Notes under the pieces: generated by a model
The model's database searches: none
Seen by the model: the letters and a program-made list of their open reading frames with translations, nothing else
Told to the model about the DNA's origin: nothing
Source of the DNA: Akebia trifoliata
Taxonomy: Eukaryota; Streptophyta; Magnoliopsida; Ranunculales; Lardizabalaceae
Assembly (NCBI GenBank): GCA_017979445.1
Contig: CM030704.1
Span: 13,003,658-13,067,657 of the forward strand
Length of the DNA stretch: 64,000 bases
Direction: 5' to 3'
Made by a program: the position numbers and the translations under genes
Shown: piece after piece, positions 50,087 through 61,518 of the stretch
Layout: each line of letters opens with the position of its first letter
Position numbering within the stretch: the first letter of the stretch is position 1

Positions 50087-52901
50087 CCATTGAGGATCAA
50101 ACTTGAAAAATCCCAAGTATGGGAGCATTGCTAAGATGACCTAGTTTTTTTTTTAAGTTCGATTTATTTTATTTATGTTTGTTTATTTGAAAAATCCCAA
50201 GTAGAGCGTTTTAGTGAAGATAAATTGATGATGGTTGGACAACGAATTTTTTTTTTATTTTTATGTTCTTTTTATTGAATTTTCTTTTTTAAAAACGTGT
50301 GTAGATTTTTTTTTATTTTTAAAAAGGGATATTTTTTAGGTGTGTGTGATTGATCCGTGAATAGTGTTTTTTTTTTCAGTTTTTAAATTTTTTAGTGAGT
50401 GTTTAATCTGTTGGTTAATTTTTCTTTTTTTTTTAAAGAAAAAAATAATTTTTTATGCTAGGTGTGCTGCCCATTGAAAGCAAGAAGGAAAACTAAAAAA
50501 AATAAATATAAATTTTTTTTTTAGGTTCTGTTAGCAAGCACCAATGTGTTTATGGTTTTTAGGGATGGTGTGCCCCTAGTAAAAAAATTAGATTTTAATT
50601 GTTAAACTCTTAATGCTTTTAATGAGGTGAGTGGTGTGCCGTTAACAGAAGAATATGTTTTCTACTTTCTATCTCCTTCTCAAAGGAGAAAGAAGAGTAC
50701 CGCAGCAGAGAGACGTCTCTCTCTTTCTCTCCTTCTGATCTCTCTTGTTCTTCCTTCCTCTCATTCTCTCTTGAAAATTTTGAATTTTTCTATTGAACAA
50801 TCAGAGGTTTAAGGTTTTGATTGGTCGACTAAAATCATTGGATTTATCAAAGAAAGATCTAAATTGATTCAAGTTCATGGAGACAAATTTTCCAACTTAA
50901 ATCCACTCTTGCTTCTCCATAAATCGATCTCTAGGGATCCTATTACGCTGGAGTTCAATAAACGATTTATGTCCTAATGTTTGGCCATTCTAATTTGATG
51001 GGTTCGCTCATACCTAGACGGCTTTTCTGAGATGAGACAATTGAGAGAGAGAGAGACTCATATTTCTGTTTTATCGATTGAAATTCCTGTATCTCACAGT
51101 GGAATTAAATCGTAACCCGATTCAGTAATTAGGAGTCCGGGTCGATCTCCAATAAAAAAAAACGAATAGGACTTTCGAAGAACTTGAATCAAGTTTATCT
51201 TAATGAAGAGTGAGGCAAACTCGACCGTGTAAGCGATTGAGTTAAGCCAAAATCGTTTGAAATGGCCTACCTTTATAATTGTGAAAGGAGTTTAACTTTG
51301 AATATCCATGAAGTTTTCCCTTCTTGCTCCTCTTTCTCTCTCTCTGCGTTTTATTTATATATTCTTTGTTAATGGCTTTGAAAGCTATTTGCAAGCTCAA
51401 CTCTGTTTGTGTGGTCTCTCGGGCAGATGGATTTATGTGCCCACATGATTTATAACAGAATTCCGAGTAAATTTCACTTCTTAATCGTCGATCCCTTTCA
51501 ATTCATCCCAAAGTTTTTTCTTTAGAGTTTCAGAGGAGTTTTTTTTTTATTGATCTTACTGGTATCTGGTTTGAAACAGTATTCTCCAATTTGATTTTTT
51601 TTCCTTTCTTTTTTGGATTTGAGAATTATTTAACGTTGCTTACTAAGGTCAATGTTTTATTACTGAAATATCTGAAGAAAGGGGTATTGAGAGAGATGTT
51701 TTGATTTTGGAGTGATGTGAGTTTTATGGTCTTTCTGCAATGAGGTTAAGGAGATTGTTTCTTTTTTATTGTCACGCCAATTTTTACATATAGCACATTA
51801 TACCAGAATTTGGTTAATACTTTCTTTGATTGAGAACGTGCAAAAATTGGTATGACAATAATTTTTTGGGCAGCATTTTGTTTTGTTTTTTTTTTTTTTT
51901 TTTAATTTCCATTTTGTTTTAAAAATTGATTTGTTTAAAATAAAGGAGAGATTGATTTTGGGGTTTTTTTGAAAGTTGTTATTAACACATCAATGGTCAC
52001 TTGCGACACACCAACCCATATGTGAAGGATTATTTAATTTTCAAAAAAAGATTGGGGTATCATAAAGGGTTTTGCTTCTTGATCCTACAACTGTCAGTCT
52101 ATTATCAATTTAACATTTATCGAAATCTCGAATTATTTTGGGTCACCCAAAAGGGACCTGATTGGACCATAATAAAAATATAAAAAAAAAAATCCTTTTG
52201 GCTTGGAATAAAAAATTGTGCTTGTAACGATGATTAAGATCTGATCAATTACTATGCCATATTCATTATTGATTTGCTATAATTCTAAATTGACATATGT
52301 AAGTAGATGTGGGCTTTGATCTCAAATTGAACCGTATGGATGGTTTTTTAATCTTTTTTGTTCATTGTATGCATTTATTTGTATGGTTCAATACCTTTGC
52401 TTGTATGGACTCATAAATTGATCGGATTGAAAAGGCACACCCCCGGGCACACCACCCGTTTACCCTGTTTTGACACTAGTGCGTGGCCTGGTCTCTTCGG
52501 AGATGCGACGTCATTCATGAAAACCACAACTCCAGTCATGTACCTTAGGGTATATCAAACTGAGGCATCAGTACCGTCTGATCAGGTGACTCTGAAAGGT
52601 ATATCGATACACCTAAGTTGGAGCGACCTTAACCTTTGACCTATTGTAAGCCGCACAGTCACATGTCCCGTTTGCCAACGTAGTACTAGTACGTGGTCGA
52701 TCCCCTCGTGGGATGCCAAACCATTTATGAAAGCTACAACTCTTGACTCGTACCCATAGGTATATCAAAGATAATATAAGTACATTAATTGCACTTCTTG
52801 GTCAAAACCAGTGCCTAAGCGAGATCCTGCTCCAACGTACTACGGTACTAGGAGGATAAACTACGTCTATTCTAAAAAAGAGGTGATTTAAGAGTGCCTT
52901 T
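50087..52901 (+). repeat. internal non-coding region of element 1, first part
   Basis: The first 100 bp and 52040-52901 align by eye with the region after LTR 2 (60278 onward and 61130-61954). The middle (about 50600-51960) has no counterpart there. It contains CT-rich sequence resembling a plant 5' untranslated region (50690-50780) and a small inverted repeat at 51766-51861. Short frames show no recognisable domain. Confidence 0.55.
51766..51861. repeat. short inverted repeat (hairpin)
   Basis: Arms 51766-51788 and 51839-51861 (TTATTGTCACGCCAATTTTT and the complement of AAAAATTGGTATGACAATAA) pair at 20 of 23 positions around a 50-bp loop. Confidence 0.6.
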
Positions 52902-55308
52902 TGAAATCGCCTCGACCCTACCGTCCGCTAAATAACGGATAGAGGTCCGATCTACGTATCTCGGGAATTTTAAAAGAATAGGGAGTCGCCACCTAGTTTA
53001 GGTCTAAGAACCAAGATTAACTCCAAATGGATATGGGTCGGTCCACGGATCAGAGAGATGGATAAGGGGTCAGGTTACAGGTTTCGGAAGGTGTTAGGCA
53101 CCGAACCCGTCCGATTGAGATGATTGATCTCTACTATGATCCAAAACTAACCTATGGTCAATGGGATAAGACTAGGGTCAATACCATGGTTCAATGATCA
53201 TCATCAGTTTATATCTGGTCTGCCAAACGAATCTTATGGTTAAGATAATTACATAAATTCTCGAATTTAGCATAAAAAGAATCTCACGATTTAATAAGGC
53301 TTACGTGACACCAAATATTAATGGATCAATTCGATCACATTTTGAATAGTATGAAATCAATTCTTAATGCCACGTATACAACATTAGTGAATTGTCTCAT
53401 TGATGACATTTTATTAAAGAAATTTTGAATTGGCTCATTGACGACATTTAATTAAAGAAATTTGATTGTTTGAATTGCCACGTGACGACATTTTATCAAA
53501 GAAATTTGATTTCAGAATCGCCACGTGCATCCTAAAATCAATGAGTCAATTTACACATGTTTTTTAATAAAAGAAATCTTGATTTTTTGAAATGCCATGT
53601 ATATTAAAATCAGTGAATCGACTCACAAATTTTTAATAAAAAAAAAAACTCGATTTTTGAAATGCCACGTGTGTTAAAATCAATGAGTTGACTCGCATGC
53701 CTGATTTTGTAGAAAATCTCAATTTGGAATTTTCAATGCACACAAAAAAATCAGTGAGTTGACTCATGCGCCAATTTCATAGAAAACATCGATTTTAAAT
53801 TTTCAATATATACAAAATCAGTAAGTTAGCTCACATATCCATTTTATAGAGAAAAAATCGATTCAAATTTCTAATGTAACCAAAATCAGTAAGTCAACTC
53901 AATAATTTTGATTAAGAAAATTTTGATTTTTCAAAATCGTCACGTGCGTCAAAATCATTGAATTAACTCACAAATCAATTTTATAGAAAACAAAAATCGA
54001 TTCAAATTTCTAATGTACCCAAAATCAATAAGTAGACTCAATAATTTTGATCAAAGAAATTTTGATTTTCTAAAATCGTCACGTATGTCAAAATCATTAA
54101 ATTAACTCACATATCCATTTTATAGAAAATAAATCGATTAAAATATCTAATGTGCCCAAAATCCGTGAGTAGACTCAATAATTTTATCAAGGAAATTTTG
54201 ATTTTTCGAAATCGCCACGTGCGATAAAATCATTGAATTAACTCACATATCCATTTTAAAAAAAATAAATCGATTCAAATTTCTAATGTGCCCACAATCA
54301 ATGAGTCAACTCAACAATTTTGATTTTTCATCATCACCACATGCGCCAAAATCATTAAATTAACTCACATATCCATTTTTATAGAAAACAAATCAATTCA
54401 AATTTCTAATGTACAGACAATCAATGAGTCAACTCAACAATTTTGATTAAGAAAATTTTGATTTTTCAAAATCGTCACGTGCGCCAAACTTAATGAATTT
54501 GTCTATACATTTCGCAAAATCAACAAATTGATCAATTAATATTACAAAATGAGAAAATCGATCCAATAATATTAATAATCAATTGTTTGATCCATCACTA
54601 TTTCAGAAAATTAAAAAAATTGCCATTAGTGCCACGTACACCTAAAAAATCGACGAATCCATTCGGATACATAAAAAATTATGAAGTCAAGAATAAATAA
54701 ATGAAATAAATAAAGTAAAAAAAAATTATCTTTGCCGAATGATTTCAGATGCTTGGATTCCTTCAACAAAAACTCGAAATAACTTATGAGTAGTATCGTG
54801 ATCTTACAAGTTTGATGTGTAAATCTTTCTCCAAAATCAATTTTTTTTCTTTGAGGGTAATGAAGAAGACGTTAACGGAGGTGAGGCTATGGTTGTTTTT
54901 TTTTTAATGGTAAAAAGAGAGGGAGAGAGGAGTTGAGGATGTTAATGGAGAAGAAGGTGTGACTTTTTTTTTATTTTTTTATTTTAGAAGGAAGAAGAAA
55001 GTTGTAAGTTTAATGGTGAAAAAAATGTTGCTATTTTTTTTAGAGGGTGGCCTCAAAAACATTTTTTCTACCCTTCAATGGTTCTTTTGATCCTCTTTTA
55101 TGGTGGTTCTCCCATCAAACATGAGAGAGGGAGAAATGAAAGTGATGGTAGAGGACATGAGTAATTATAAGAAATTGGAGAGAGGGAGATGGATGACATG
55201 GATAGTTATGAGAAGTTGGAGAAGAAAATGTGTGTTCACGTATTTTCTTTCTCTTCTTTATTATTATTTATTTTTAGAGAATGGGGGGTGGTGATCCTAC
55301 GCTACTCA
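52902..55308 (-). mobile_element. solo LTR of a related gypsy family, inverted
   Basis: On the minus strand it runs from TGAGTAGCGTAGGATC at 55308 to GAGGCGATTTCA at 52902. It contains GGTGCCTAACACCTTCCG and GGTGGCGACTCC like the Ogre-type LTRs. Flanks CCTTT (52897-52901) and CCTTA (55309-55313) match at 4 of 5. No second copy or internal region adjoins it. Its interior holds a tandem array with CACGTG boxes. Confidence 0.6.
53920..54500. repeat. tandem array with CACGTG boxes inside the solo LTR
   Basis: Units of about 122-139 bp each contain (C/A)TCG(T/C)CACGT(G/A)(C/T)G, then AAAATCATTGAATTAACTCAC. The box falls at 53941, 54080, 54216, 54338 and 54476. Three of the five are intact CACGTG, the plant G-box. 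Looser copies extend left to about 53480. Confidence 0.7.
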
Positions 55309-55913
55309 CCTTAATAATCTCTCATAGACCATTAAATTGATTGGTCGGTTGGAACTCGATTTTAATCCAATCGAATTTGGATTTCAATTTGATCGAGTGG
55401 ATTTTTTTTATTTTTTGGTTGATTGATGTAATTTTAAATTCAATTGATCGATTTTAGTCTTGAATTTGGTTGATTGATTTTAATTAGTCGATTGGATTTT
55501 AATTTCAATGTTAATCGATGGATTAGATTTTGATTTAAAAGTTTGATGGATTTTAATTTTCACTTTACTTAATCAATTGAATTTTAATTTGACTTTTATT
55601 TGATTATAATTATGATTTTTTTTTTAATTTGATTTTGAATTTCAATTTGATTTTAAAATAGTTAATTCAATTTTAATTTGATTTTGATTGGTTGATCGAT
55701 TTGATTTATTCGAATGATTTTCAATTTGATTTTCAATTTGATTTTAAATTGAATTTCGATTGATTTTTTTCGATACTTTAATTTGATATTTAAATTTGAT
55801 GTTTAAATTTTAATTTTGTATTTCAATTTGATTTTAAAATTTAATTTGGTTGATTCAATTTTAATTTAATTTTGATTGGTTGATCAATTCGATTTAATTT
55901 TACTTTTTAATTT
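55309..55913. repeat. low-complexity AT-rich stretch
   Basis: About 600 bp of irregular repeats of TTTAATTTGATTTTGATT and TTGATTGATTTTAAT type with no coding sequence. Its relation to the flanking gypsy elements is unclear. Confidence 0.6.
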
Positions 55914-57640
55914 TATAGCCAACGTGGCACTAGTGCGTGGCCCGGTCTTTTCGGAGATGAGACGTCATTCATGAAAACCACAACTCCAGTCACGTACCTT
56001 AGGGTATATCAAACTGGGGCATCAATACCGTCTGATCAGGTGATTCTGAGAGATATATTGATGCACCCAGGCTGGAGCGACCTGAGTCTTTGGCCTATTG
56101 TGAGCCACACAGTCACATGTCCCGATTGCTAACGTAGTACTAGTACGTGGTCGGTCCCCTCGTGGGATGCCAAACCATTTATGAAAGCTACAACTTTTGA
56201 CTCGTACCCGTAGGTGTAAAAGATAATCTAAGTATATCAATTGCACTTCTTGGTCAAAATCGGTGCTTAAGCAAGATCTTGCCCCGCTGTACCCTATTGT
56301 ACGAGGGGGATAGATTACGTCTATTCTAGACGAGAGGTATTTAAGTGAGCCTTTGCTCAGCATTGTGCGCCACCTCTCAACTGAAGATCGAACTGGCTGT
56401 TTTTGACTTCAGAGAAATGAGTTGAGGTTTTAGATTATCACCTATACGGTATATCAAACCAAGTCACCACGTATCGAAAGGTATATAGCTGTGCTTGGGC
56501 AAGGGTGTCAGATAAAAATGCATTGCACGTAGTAAGCTTAGAGTCTAGAAACCTTCCCTGTAGGTCACGACTCAAACTTATCGGGGGTGTTCCCGGGTTG
56601 TTTATTGAATAGAACATTTTGATTGATGAATGTAGGTGAATGATGTGAATGATGAGATCAGAATGCATGTGAATGATGAGATAAGGAATGTATGATTGTC
56701 CTCAAGGATAAAAAATTTTGTTTCGAAAATTAAAATGGGTGCACCGACCCAATAAAAAATCCATCTCTTGCAAATGACCCAGCCCAACTCGATCCAACAA
56801 TCCTGATGGACCGGGCCATTTAAATCGAAATAAAAATCAAATTTTCAAAGAAGAAAAATAGTTTACAAAGGAAAGTATTTTCCAAAATAAATGTTTTCTA
56901 GAAAAAGTGTTATTCTTTATAAAAAATGTTTTCTAAGAAAAAACGTTTTCCAAAAAATATTTTCCATAACAACAAGATTTTCCAAGAGAAAATGCTTTCC
57001 AAATAAAAAACTATTTTTCAGAGAAAAAATGTTTTTCAAAAGAAAATAAAATTCAGAAAAAAATGGTTTACAAAAAATCTATTTTTGCATGAAAAAATTA
57101 TTGAAATATGTTTAAGGAAGTTGTTATTCAATGAAAGCATTATTTGTCAATATTTTTCAAGAGTGCAATAAAATTATTTTTGTGAATAATCATTACATTA
57201 ATGAATTGTTTAATGGATTGGTGCACAAATTTAATAAAATCTCAGGGTTCATTTAAAATGTTATCAAGGGGTGACACTGAAATTGGTTAAATTCACATTC
57301 AAAGAGGTTTAAGGGTTATCATTGTGTCTAAGCTCAATCGTCCATCGTTTAACTAGGGTTGTAAATCCGGTCAGTTAGAGTAAACGTCAATATCAAATCA
57401 ACAGTCAGAAATGACCTCAACATCGTCCAGTTGTTCTTTAAAGATCATAGTGCTTCAATCCTACCGGTTATAAGCAATATCTCAGTCCTCAGTCCTAATC
57501 AAACTTGTGTGAGTACTTATCTTGAGTTTTCATGAGTCATTTGGGTTAGCCCGAGTCCCTTTTTCCAACAAGGTCATGTCTTCCTTAGATTGAGTCTACT
57601 CTTTCCTATTGAGTCAAGTTAGTTCATCGAGTCTATAGAG
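55914..57640 (+). repeat. internal non-coding region of element 1, second part
   Basis: It aligns with 61519-63330 of element 2 throughout. Its first 440 bp duplicates 52465-52901. A sub-repeat with about 210-bp period begins GCCAACGT(G/A)G, and a patch of TTTTCCAAAAAA-type short repeats lies at 56830-57080. Confidence 0.6.
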
Positions 57641-57918
57641 GTGTCTGTTGTCCCATCTGAAATTGATCGGATAAAGGAAATTTTTGAATACCTCGAGCGC
57701 ATTAACGAATTAACTAATAATTTGATAGATTTCATTTCTGACCAAGAAGATAAGAGTCAGGCTCAACCTTTAATCGAGAAAGGAAAGGTCTTTGACCTTG
57801 AAACAAAAAATAATTCTTAAAGAGATTCAAATAGAAACCATCTTATCTCTAAAGGAACACGAGGGGATAATGAATTTACTTAGAAATTTCAAAAGACTTG
57901 TTCGTGTGATCATATGAG
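57641..57918 (+). pseudogene. unknown conserved ORF, frameshifted copy
   Basis: It encodes the same start as the ORF at 63336-63611 (SEIDRIKEIFEYLERINELT), but one extra base after the codons for LIEKGK shifts the frame near 57785. Function is unknown; it may derive from the gypsy polyprotein. Confidence 0.5.
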
Positions 57919-58049
57919 GGTATGTTAGGTACAAGCTTGGGCATTGTTCAACACGGAATAGATACTCGTCTATATCGATGGAATCAAAGAAGATGTTTTA
58001 AAATGTATCAGCACTATCCTTACTACATCTTGAGTTTCAAATCACATAT

Positions 58050-58487
58050 TATCAGTCGATATGGGGGTACCTTTTGAACTGATCTCTGATAATGGGTCGT
58101 ACTTCAAAGCATAAATCATTACTTTATGTTTAAAGTTGAAGATCCGGAAGCACAAATCATCCCCCTACTGTCCTCAGATCAATGGAACGGTTGAAGCAGT
58201 TATTAAGAGTCTCAAGACTATCATCAGGAAAATGTGTCAATCACATCAAGATTGGTCAGAAAAATTATCATTCACGCTATGGACATATCGAACTTCAATT
58301 CGATCCTCTACTGGAGCTACTCCCTATTCCTTTGTGTATGGCATGGAAACAGTCTTGCCAGTTGAAATAGAAATTTCGTCTCTCAGGGTCTTGTTGGAAA
58401 ATCATTTGTTAGAAACATATTGGGTTCGTCAGCAGTATGAAGAATTAAACTTGATCGAAGAAAACGAGTTAAAGCCCTATACAATGT
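58050..58487 (+). pseudogene. gypsy integrase fragment, element 1
   Basis: GVPFELISDNGSYFKA (second catalytic Asp) near 58060 is followed by a shift. The frame 58136-58487 then gives HKSSPYCPQINGTVEAVIKS with the catalytic Glu, KLSFTLWTYRTSIRSSTGAT, PYSFVYGMETVLPVEIEI and QQYEELNLIEEN. The homology stops at the first base of LTR 2, which cuts it before the integrase C-terminus. Confidence 0.85.
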
Positions 58488-60258
58488 TGTAGACACCCCA
58501 TTTTTGCATCCGCCTGATTAATCAAGTTGTCAACCCGATCGCAAAGGTTCCCAATGATGGATGTCTATTCCAATGCTTTATTTTGTTACCAGATATGTTT
58601 CAAAAATCCGGATGAGGTATCTCGAACTGACAAAACTTAGAAATCACGCTACGCTAGGTAAATATGACCCAGAAACATAGAAATCATCATCTTGCAAACC
58701 AAAAAGAAGTTTCACGATAAAAATCACTAAAAATAACTAAATTACCAAAATACCCCTAACATCAAAACAGCCCTAGAGCCTACATTACGCTTAGGAAAAC
58801 CCACTCAAACACATAAAACAACAAATCGAAACCAAGTAAACGACTTCGCCAATTTTCACAAAATTTGATAAAATTACGAAAATACCCCTCATAAAGTTCA
58901 TGACCATTTCATACAAAACAAAACTTCATAAATGACAAAAACCAACATTCCCATTGAATTCATTACGAAAAACTGATGCCAAAACATCCTGGAACATTGA
59001 AAAACGACTTAAAACGTAAAAAATCCTCTCCGAGGGCAAAATGGTAATTTTACAATTTTAGTAATTAAAAATTTTGAAATTAATAAATAAATCATTAAAT
59101 AATGTAAAGTGAAACATTAATAAAATTAATTATAAAATTTAAATCAAAAAATTGATCAATCAGGCTTTCAAGAAAAATTGTTGATGGTTCGCAAGGACCC
59201 CTCCATTTGGGGGTCCAAAGAATTAAAGATATAATAGAGGGGGGTTCTCCAAAAATTTAAAGTCAACCAAGCAAGACTAAAGTCAAGATACTAAAGTCAA
59301 TCAAATAAGACCAAAGTCAAAATTAAAGTCAATTAAGTAAGACTAGAGTCAAGTATTAAAGTCAATCTCATAAGACTAAAGTTAAAACCCTAAATCAAAA
59401 CCCTAATCTAAACTAATCGAGTCACTCTCATAAGACTAAGGTCAAAACCCTAAATCAAAATCCTAATCTAATCAAGTCAATCTCATAAGACCAAGGTCAA
59501 AACCCTAAATCAAAACCCTAATCTAAACTAATCAAATCAATCTCATAAGACTAAAGTCAAAACCCTAAATTAAAACCCTAAAGACTAAGTCAAAACCCTA
59601 ATTGAAACCCTAAAAGAAACCCTAATCAAACCCTAATGCTTCTAAAAAACTTTATAAATAAGAGCCTCCACACCCTATTTTCGTATCAAAGAAAAAACCT
59701 TAGAAAAAGTAGGTGAAGAAGCCTCCACAACCTCCCCAAAACCCTAATTTTGGAGCCCCAACTCCTTCCCTAACACCCCTACTCCGATTTTAGCCTAAAA
59801 AACACCTAGAAACCTTTCAAAAACACCCCAAAAATCCACAACAAATTCAAAGCATCCAGATCCAAGAAGGAGATACCTTGCCTCGGAGATCAGAAATCAG
59901 ATCCGGAGACAGAACAAAGTAAGGAGTACGGTACAAGGAGCTATTTTCACCAGATCTAAGGGAATAGTACTTTTGCAGATCGAAGGTAAGATTTTTTATT
60001 ATTTTTTAATCTAGATTTTGTCATTAGCGATGTAGTTATATTTGGAATAAGTAGAGACCGGCATTGGCCGGGCGGGGTTAGTGCCTAACACCTTCCAACC
60101 CCGTAACATGATCCCCAGATTCAGATTTTCTGTGGTAGATTAGTGTTTATCCGTTTTAGAGTCAGTTTGGTTCCTAGACCATAATAATTAGGTGGCGACT
60201 CTCAAACCTCAAGGGTCAAAAGCGGATCTTCGCACCCCGCGGATCGAGGGCGCTTTCA
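58488..60258 (+). repeat. Ogre-like LTR 2 (1771 bp)
   Basis: It starts TGTAGACACCCCATTTTTGC and ends GGGCGCTTTCA. It is longer than LTR 1 mainly because of 59260-59640, where AAAACCCTAAATC and AACCCTAATCTAA blocks alternate with TCTCATAAGACTAA. TATAAATA lies at 59653. Confidence 0.85.
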
Positions 60259-60259
60259 G

Positions 60260-60277
60260 TGGCGACTCTGCTGGGGA
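60260..60277 (+). promoter_or_regulatory. primer-binding site, element 2
   Basis: TGGCGACTCTGCTGGGGA, one base after LTR 2, of the same type as at 50069. Confidence 0.75.
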
Positions 60278-60515
60278 CTATTGAGGATCAAACTTGAAAA
60301 ATCCCAAGTATGGGAGCATTGCCAAGATGACCTAGTTTTTTTATATTATTTAGTTGGATTTATTTTATTTATTTTTTCTGTTTATTTATTTTTTATCTTG
60401 ATTGTAGATGATTTTGGGTATTGCATTTTTTTTTCTCCAATTAAGGATCACTTTTTGATGACCCCTAAATAATGAAAGATTCAAATTGACCTATGAAAAT
60501 GATGGAATAATGAAG

Positions 60516-61065
60516 GTTGGACAGAAATATTAAAACATTTTTAGAGAATATTCTAGTGAGAATTAAGTCTGGGAGCCTTTTAATAAAACATAGATCTCGT
60601 CGAGTAGATTAATTTAGAATCTGAGTTCACTCAATTTCGTTATCGGAAGCCTTAGATATCATTGATGCAAGTTCAATCTGTAAATCTGAAATTATTTCTG
60701 AATAAAAGTTGGGACAGCAACGTTAAAATATTTTTAGAGAATATTCTAGTGAGAATTAAGTCTGGGAACCTCTTAATAAAACGTAGATCTCATCGAGTAG
60801 ATTAATTTAGAGCTTGAGTTCACTCAATTTCGTTATCAGAAGCCTTAGATATCATCGATGCAAGTTCAATCTGTAAATCTGGAATTGTTTCTGAATGAAG
60901 GTTGGGACAGCAACGTTAAAACGTTTTTACAGAACATTATGGTGAGAACTAAGTCTGGACACCTATTAATAAAATGTAGATCTCATCGAGTAGATTAATT
61001 TAGAACTTGAGTTCACTCGATTTCGTTATCGGGAGCTTTAGATATTATCGATGCAAGTTCAGATT
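60516..61065 (+). repeat. tandem repeat of about 192 bp, three copies
   Basis: Copies start at 60516, 60708 and 60901 with GTTGG(G)ACAG. Each contains CATCGAGTAGATTAATTTAG and CGATGCAAGTTCA; the third copy is shortened. The array is absent from element 1. Confidence 0.85.
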
Positions 61066-61518
61066 GTATTTTCCTAATTCACAGAAAATCTGAATTTATC
61101 TAATGTTGGCACAATTAATGTTCTTGAGAGTGAGCTCATCTCAACCATTGTCATTCTATCATCAATGTAATACCTATTGGAATCTCGATTTATTTTGGAT
61201 CACCCAAAAGTGATCATTGATTGGACCTTAAAAATTATGCCTATTGCAATGTTTGTTTGATCAATTATTATATGTCATGCTCATTAATTGATTTGCCATG
61301 ATCTTGACAGATATATTTGTGATGGGTTTGATTTCATCTTAATTTCGATGTGATGGGTTTTGGATTATTTTCTTGATCAATATTCATTTGATATCCATAT
61401 GTGATGACATAATTGGCCCATGGGCCCATGTGTTTGAAAAAGGCCCCGGGCACACCCCACCCTATTTTGCACACACCACAAGCACGTTTACTGTTTTACC
61501 CACTTACACGTCCCATAT

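Larger units (their letters stand above)
48555..60258 (+). mobile_element. Ogre/Tat-like Ty3/gypsy element 1, largely non-coding
   Basis: Two long LTRs (48555-50067 and 58488-60258) share the opening TGTAGACACC(C/T)CATTTTTGC and the closing CGAGGGC(A/G)CTTTCA. Each is followed by a TGGCGACTC...CTGGGGA primer site of the tRNA-Arg type known from Ogre/Tat elements. The internal part lacks gag, protease and RT; only an integrase fragment just before 58488 and a short conserved ORF remain. It is further interrupted by an inverted solo LTR (52902-55308) and has a duplicated segment. No polypurine tract precedes 58488, so the two LTRs may not belong to a single insertion. Confidence 0.6.

Noticed and set aside
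52358..52639. 93-codon ORF as a gene
   Set aside because: It lies in the non-coding gypsy repeat present in three copies here, and the frame is not kept between copies.
59380..59640. interstitial telomere or chromosome end
   Set aside because: The AAACCCTAA motifs are irregular, short and inside an LTR.
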